A stretch of 64,000 bases of DNA, taken from assembly GCA_963827135.1 (NCBI GenBank), contig CAWGZX010000006.1, forward strand, positions 186,001 through 250,000, in the 5' to 3' direction. The notes beneath the pieces were generated by a model. That model ran no database searches and had not been told where the DNA came from. It saw only the letters and a list, made by a program, of their open reading frames with translations. The DNA comes from JAJRAN01 sp963827135 (lineage in GTDB: Archaea > Thermoplasmatota > Thermoplasmata > Methanomassiliicoccales > UBA472). Made by a program: the position numbers and the translations under genes. Position 1 is the stretch's first letter, and each line of letters starts with the position of its first letter. Of this stretch, positions 59,779 to 64,000 are shown piece after piece.

Positions 59779-61051
59779 ATGGACCATATGTACACTGGCA
59801 GCGTACTCGTGGTCGACCTTTCAGAGGGGGAGACGAGCGAGCGCGACCTCAGCGATGAGCTGGTCGCAACGAGGCTGGGGGGAGCGGCCATCAATCTCGC
59901 CCTCTTCGAGGATTTCAAGGACAAAGACCCACTGGTCATCGGCTCAGGGCTCTTCACCGGTACTATGGTTCCAGGATGCGCACTGGGGGTGGCGACGGCC
60001 CGTTCGCCCTTGAACGGGAAGGTCATGCACGCCCCCATCGTGAACTATCTGGGGGCGGAGCTCAAGCTCGCTGGATTCCCGTTCGTGGTGATCCATGGTC
60101 GGAGCGAGTCTCCAACCTATCTCTGGCTCCACGATGAGATCGCCGATCTGCTTCCAGCCCAGGCCATTTGGGGATATGACACATGGAGGACGACGGACCA
60201 CATCCGCGAGGAGCAGGGCGAGGAGCGGATCCAGGTCCTCTCCATAGGCAGGGCGGGCGAGAATCGCTTGGACGCGGCCATGGCAGTTGTGAACTACTGG
60301 TCCGAGGGGGATAAGATGGGCCTAGGGAAGTTGATGGGCGAGATGAACCTAAAGGCAGTGGCGACCAGGGGCATGGGAGAGCTGGAGGTGAACGACCCAC
60401 ATCGCACGCTGGAACTTTGTAGGGAGGCGATGCAGGCAGCCCGTTCCCGTTTGAAGGGGGCTAGAGGCATCGAGTCGTTGGTGCCGGAGGCGGACCTGGC
60501 GGACCTTGCCCCGATTCGGCATCGGGACATCGCCTGCTCCGGATGCCCTTGGCCTTGCCGGACCTTCGTGAAGTACAACGAGCCCCCCACCGTCCTGAAA
60601 GAAGCTTTGAAGGAACCGGGGATGCTGATCTCGGACGCGAGCGGGTTCTTGGCGTTGCGGGGCAAAGGACGAGATTCCATGGACGCGGCACGATTGCTCG
60701 AGGTCTGCTCCAGGCTGGGGCTGGAACCCGTTGCCGCGTCCAAGCAGATCGAGGGGATCGCGTTCCCTGATGCGAAGGCCCGGTCTGGAGGATCTAGCCT
60801 CTACTGGTTTCGGGATCGCCGGTGTTCCGAGCGTGCCAGGTGCGACCAGCCCGGGTACATTCAGTCCCTTCGCCCCCAATGGCGGGGAGAAGGAGGACTT
60901 GGCCCTAGCCTATGTGCTTGGCATCTGCCCCCGGTACGTCGCCAAGGTGGGCTTGGACCTCGGGATGTGCATGGAGCTGATCGAGGCCACGACCGGCCTG
61001 AGCAAGGGGCGGGACGAGCTTGTGGGACTCGCTAACTCTTTAATCCGATAG
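59779..61051 (+). CDS. Short aldehyde ferredoxin oxidoreductase-like protein, interrupted by a frameshift
   Basis: A tungsten-pterin oxidoreductase of the AOR family, possibly an aldehyde or carboxylic-acid enzyme. N-terminal AOR features are visible: LVVDLSEGETSERDLSDELV, RLGGAAINLALFED, APIVNYLGAELKLAGF and WSEGDKMGLGKLMGEMNLKA. Fe-S cluster Cys are in IACSGCPWPCRTFVKY, and the fourth may be the one in YVLGICPRYVAK. After EGIAFPDAK the frame breaks (about 60758-60786) and continues as GLEDLASTGFGIAGVPSVPG to the stop at 61051. At about 424 residues it is much shorter than standard AORs (about 600), so it is a reduced form. Substrate unknown. Confidence 0.8.
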
Positions 61052-61072
61052 CCGTTCATCGAGCTGAGGGAC

Positions 61073-61606
61073 ATGCGCGTTTTGGTGATCGCCGGGATGC
61101 CCGGCTCAGGTAAGGAGGAGTTCGTCCTGGTGGCCAGGTCGCTCGGCTTCGTTATCGTCCGCATGGGGGACGTGGTCAGGGCGGAGGCCGCCAAGCGGGG
61201 CGTCCAGAGCAGTGACAAGGGCGTGGGCGGGTTCGCCAATGCGGAGCGCCATGCCAATGGCTACGGTATCTGGGCCAAGCGCTGCCTTCCGTACATCAAG
61301 GATCCTCGAACCATAATCGATGGAAGCAGGGGCTTGGACGAGCTGATCGTCTTCCGCCAGGCGCTCGGGGAGGACGTGGAGCTGGTGGCCATCCACGCTT
61401 CGCAGAAGGCGCGCTACCAGAGGTTGGTCCAGCGCGGCCGAGAGGACGCGCCTAGAACATGGGAGGAGTTTCAGGAGCGGGACAAGCGCGAGCTGTCCTG
61501 GGGCCTGGGAAGCCTGATCGCCATGGCTGACACCATGCTGGTGAACGAGGGCGGATTGGAAGAGTTCAAGAGCAGGGCCAAGGAATACCTGGAGAGCAGG
61601 GTCTAG
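61073..61606 (+). CDS. P-loop kinase-like protein (UPF0200, dephospho-CoA-kinase/adenylate-kinase related)
   Basis: A 177-residue archaeal nucleotide-kinase-like protein: P-loop LVIAGMPGSGKEEFVLVARS, GFVIVRMGDVVRAEAAKRGV, TIIDGSRGLDELIVFRQALG and RYQRLVQRGREDAPRTWEEF, ending in a helical segment. UPF0200 proteins are widely conserved in archaea; a role as nucleotide kinase is likely but not shown. It begins 21 bases after the AOR-like gene and is followed after one base by the small conserved gene, a pairing seen in other archaea. Confidence 0.85.
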   Translation: MRVLVIAGMPGSGKEEFVLVARSLGFVIVRMGDVVRAEAAKRGVQSSDKGVGGFANAERHANGYGIWAKRCLPYIKDPRTIIDGSRGLDELIVFRQALGEDVELVAIHASQKARYQRLVQRGREDAPRTWEEFQERDKRELSWGLGSLIAMADTMLVNEGGLEEFKSRAKEYLESRV

Positions 61607-61607
61607 G

Positions 61608-61886
61608 ATGAGGTTCAAAGTCCTCCGGGTCTGCCAATCGAAGGGCTTCTCCGTCGTGCCGCAGGAGGTGGCGCGCTTCGACCTGGAGGGGGCTTCTGAT
61701 CTCCTTATTAAACAGGGATACGAGGTCGAGCCTTCCGACGTGATGGTGGTCGCAGAGATTGATGGCGGCCTACAGGTCACTCTTTACGTGAATGGAAGGC
61801 TAATGATCCAGCCATTGGAGTCCAAGGACGCGGCGAGCATGATCGCGGAGAAATTCTACGCCATGATCGATAGTGCCCGAGAATGA
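61608..61886 (+). CDS. Small conserved protein of unknown function
   Basis: A 92-residue protein (MRFKVLRVCQSKGFSVVPQE at the start, KDAASMIAEKFYAMID near the end). Predicted alternating strands and helices with VTLYVNGRLMIQPLESKDAA give the look of a small alpha/beta fold with resemblance to TBP-like or DUF-type nucleic-acid-binding domains. No family is certain. It is translationally coupled to the UPF0200 kinase gene (1-base gap), so it may bind or regulate it. Confidence 0.65.
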   Translation: MRFKVLRVCQSKGFSVVPQEVARFDLEGASDLLIKQGYEVEPSDVMVVAEIDGGLQVTLYVNGRLMIQPLESKDAASMIAEKFYAMIDSARE

Positions 61887-61887
61887 C

Positions 61888-62244
61888 TCACGCCGTCGGC
61901 ACCGCACCGATGCCCATTGCCCGGGGCGAGAACTCGAAGACACGCTTGCCACCATCGGAGAACTCGACGTCGATGCACAGCCTATCGGACTCTATCTTGA
62001 AGGCGATCGCCCTCAAGTTCGATTGATAGGTTGCCACGTTGGTATCGATGTGGTCTATCTTCTTTAGCATCCCCCGCTTCTCCATCTGGCGCACGAGGCG
62101 GTAGCATTTGGTGATCGGCATGCCCAGCGTGTAGGAGATGTCCTTCACGCACAAGGCGGAGGGCGATGTCAATGATAGAATGCGGCGCACATCATCGTCG
62201 AACGCCAACCTTGTGATCTTGAACTCCGTCCCGCCGATGGTCAT
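61888..62244 (-). CDS. Winged-helix DNA-binding protein (ArsR-like)
   Basis: A 118-residue protein with an N-terminal winged helix (DDDVRRILSLTSPSALCVKD, ISYTLGMPITKCYRLVRQME, KRGMLKKIDHI) and a C-terminal beta-rich part (YQSNLRAIAFKIESDRLCID). It looks like an ArsR-type regulator with a ligand domain rather than metal-binding Cys motifs. TATATATCC (62267-62277, minus strand) gives a leaderless start at 62244. The target is unknown; it is a candidate regulator of nearby genes but also a possible binder of the corrinoid operator. Confidence 0.8.
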   Translation of the reverse strand: MTIGGTEFKITRLAFDDDVRRILSLTSPSALCVKDISYTLGMPITKCYRLVRQMEKRGMLKKIDHIDTNVATYQSNLRAIAFKIESDRLCIDVEFSDGGKRVFEFSPRAMGIGAVPTA

Positions 62245-62466
62245 CTACGACTTGTTCGATGATTTAGGATATATAAACTCCATGCCATCAAGCTATCAAA
62301 AATGATTGTCAAGCCAGCCGGTGAGGAAAGCGTGGTCATTTTTCATTGGTTGTGAAAATGTGTCATCTTTATCATTTTAGAGAACGCTTGATGAATTTGG
62401 AATCTGGCATCCAGACAAGTTTTATATCGCAGGAGGCGAATTCATATATGAACGGGATTGGGAGCA

Positions 62467-64000
62467 ATGGGAAAGATTGTTAGAGCGAGCGCAGTAGCGT
62501 TAGCTGTAGCGTTCCTTTTTACATTGCTTGTGCCAACCATACCTTCCAATATTGTTTTTGGTGCCAATTTTCCAGACTATTTTAGCGCAGATATCCAATC
62601 GGACCAGTACAGTTCTCAAATCGTCTTCAATCAAGATGCTTTGTTCGGTAGGCATTCGTTCATTGTGCAGGTTGACCCTTGGACACTGGACTTTGCTTTG
62701 GGGGATTTGAATGACGATGACCTTGAGGACATGGCGACCATCAGTAATTTCACCAACGATATCTGCATTTACAATCGCACCACAGATGGATACTTCGAAA
62801 GCCAGCCTTGGAGGCTCTCAAATCCTGCAATAATGGATTTGCGGAGCATCGTAATCGGTGACATTCTGGCAAAGGATGGATTGGACGATATTGCGATAAG
62901 CTATAACGACAGCTACCAGGGCAAGATCGCAATTCTCAACCAATCAAGCGCATTTAGTGTAACAAAAAGCCTGCCTACCATGGCTGAGCCGTATGAATTG
63001 GCCCTTGGTGTTTTTTCTAACAACGATAATTGCCTCGCTGTTGTTTGTAGAGGGGATGCCTCAGCAAATTACGATGATTATGTGGATGTATGGAAGTACC
63101 CCTTCGGTCCGACTGACCACAGGTTGCACATTGTAGCGAGCACTCCATCATTCACGAGAAGTGAATTCCTATCCGTTGGGGATATAAGCGGTGATGGAAG
63201 GGATGATATAGTTATTGCGAACAGGAGTGGTTCAAGCGTCTATTTAATGCAACAACCGACTGGCTGGAGTGGGACTTGGCTTGGAACCACCAAAACCATT
63301 ATCGGACAAGCTTCGGATATTGAAGTCACCGATTTACTAGGTACAGGACGTGCCGACCTTGTTTTCGCCAATGCTGCAGATGTGAGTGGCAACTCACAAG
63401 TACTTATATATCAAAATACAGGCAGTGGACTAGGATCTCTGCCATACTCCATCTTACCAACGTCTCTTGGGTTAGGATCAATCGCTGTAGGAGATATGTC
63501 TGCGATCCCGGGTTCCGATATTTTGACTATTTGCGTATCGTCATCAAATGCTAGCGCTTTCTTCCAAAGTTCATCTCATGCATTCAGCAGCACACCAGAT
63601 GTGCGATTTCCTTTGGATTTGAACCCCTTGAAGGCCGTAGTAGACCGATCCATGACTGGAAGCGAAGGCGTTCTGATCTTGAGCCAAGGCATGTCCAGTC
63701 AGCAATCTTGTATAACTTACTATTATTCAGATGATGACCTACTTGGAAATGCTGACGACTATATTTTCTCGGGGACAAAGCAACCCGATACTATTGGAAT
63801 TGGGCGATTATCCAATGGCAATGCTGTTTTGGCTGCGGTGCTAACATCCACCGACGAGGTGATGATTTATGAGCAAGACAGCAGCAGAACGCGAATTCTC
63901 AAAACGCAGGACGGTCCAATTGCGCTTTGTTGGGGGAAATTCGACCTCGATAATAACGATGACCTGGCCGTATTGAATTCACTGACTGCCTCAGTAAGTG
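62467..64000 (+). CDS. Secreted beta-propeller protein (FG-GAP/VCBS-like), partial at right edge
   Basis: An open frame of 511 codons runs from the ATG at 62467 off the window. It begins with a signal peptide (MGKIVRASAVALAVAFLFT and LLVPTIPSNIVFGA) and continues with blades typical of FG-GAP/VCBS propellers: DFALGDLNDDDLEDMATISN, SVGDISGDGRDDIVIANRS, GTGRADLVFANAADVSGNS and GKFDLDNNDDLAVLNS, with D-x-D/N-x-D-D calcium-binding loops. It is a predicted extracellular or surface protein, perhaps adhesive or enzymatic at the missing end. Its base composition is clearly more AT-rich than the neighbours, a hint of transfer or of surface-gene drift. Confidence 0.8.
   Translation, partial: MGKIVRASAVALAVAFLFTLLVPTIPSNIVFGANFPDYFSADIQSDQYSSQIVFNQDALFGRHSFIVQVDPWTLDFALGDLNDDDLEDMATISNFTNDICIYNRTTDGYFESQPWRLSNPAIMDLRSIVIGDILAKDGLDDIAISYNDSYQGKIAILNQSSAFSVTKSLPTMAEPYELALGVFSNNDNCLAVVCRGDASANYDDYVDVWKYPFGPTDHRLHIVASTPSFTRSEFLSVGDISGDGRDDIVIANRSGSSVYLMQQPTGWSGTWLGTTKTIIGQASDIEVTDLLGTGRADLVFANAADVSGNSQVLIYQNTGSGLGSLPYSILPTSLGLGSIAVGDMSAIPGSDILTICVSSSNASAFFQSSSHAFSSTPDVRFPLDLNPLKAVVDRSMTGSEGVLILSQGMSSQQSCITYYYSDDDLLGNADDYIFSGTKQPDTIGIGRLSNGNAVLAAVLTSTDEVMIYEQDSSRTRILKTQDGPIALCWGKFDLDNNDDLAVLNSLTASVS

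Overview
The window is a high-GC archaeal chromosome segment, most likely from Thermoplasmatota and plausibly the order Methanomassiliicoccales. Archaeal identity is supported by diphthine synthase, HerA/Mre11/Rad50, archaeosine synthase ArcS, RNA polymerase subunit Rpo11, ADP-forming acetate-CoA ligase, an FtsZ-family protein and TATA-type promoters, many of them leaderless. A methanogenesis-marker-8 protein and an archaeal corrinoid salvage route (CbiS fusion, CobY, archaeal CobT) point to a methanogen or a close relative. The lineage is an inference from gene content; no 16S gene is present.

Layout. 0-2.6 kb: a partial SnoaL-like protein, a Na+/Ca2+-type antiporter and a phosphoglycerate-mutase-like protein. 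2.6-11.5 kb: a corrinoid salvage block, with cobT convergent to an eight-gene operon btuF-btuC-btuD-cobD-cbiB-cbiS-cobS-cobY. Both transcription units carry the same 19-bp operator at their promoters, which is the clearest regulatory discovery here. 11.5-15.1 kb: dcd, trm5, dph5, an FtsZ-like gene and a small membrane protein. 15.2-22.2 kb: herA, a CPA2 antiporter, mre11 and rad50. 22.3-23.7 kb: an arsenic unit with an ArsR-ArsM fusion. 23.8-35.4 kb: ADP-forming acetate-CoA ligase with a DRTGG partner, housekeeping nucleases, a protease, a permease-USP fusion and marker protein 8. 35.5-42 kb: an A-type Fe-S carrier, a Hef-type helicase, DNA ligase, an acetate/succinate transporter-like protein, rpo11 and truD. 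42-46.5 kb: a 1455-residue TPR protein. 46.6-51 kb: a small protein behind a strong dyad, acs, and a CoA-transferase fused to a GNAT domain. 51.2-54.5 kb: tRNA-Gly, a K+ channel, arcS and two very small genes. 54.8-57.4 kb: a six-gene sulfur-relay operon (tusA plus five DsrE/F/H-type genes) facing a Cys-containing TrmB-like regulator across a 35-bp nested dyad. 57.4-64 kb: pyrBI, a roadblock protein, a ferredoxin plus short aldehyde ferredoxin oxidoreductase pair, a nucleotide-kinase-like protein, a winged-helix protein and a secreted beta-propeller protein that leaves the window.

Functionally, the cobalamin block can complete AdoCbl from imported corrinoids but contains no corrin-ring synthesis genes. 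Acetate handling is spread over three loci (ADP-forming ligase, SatP-like transporter, AMP-forming Acs with a CoA-transferase/GNAT neighbour). The TTGT-NCG-ACAA core of the sulfur-operon dyad recurs in the dyad at 46634-46652, suggesting one regulator for both sites.

Caveat: five conserved genes (trm5, ftsZ-like, mre11, pyrB, AOR) contain single-base frame breaks, several at G/C runs, and cobS lacks a standard start codon. This looks more like indel error in the sequence than real gene loss.
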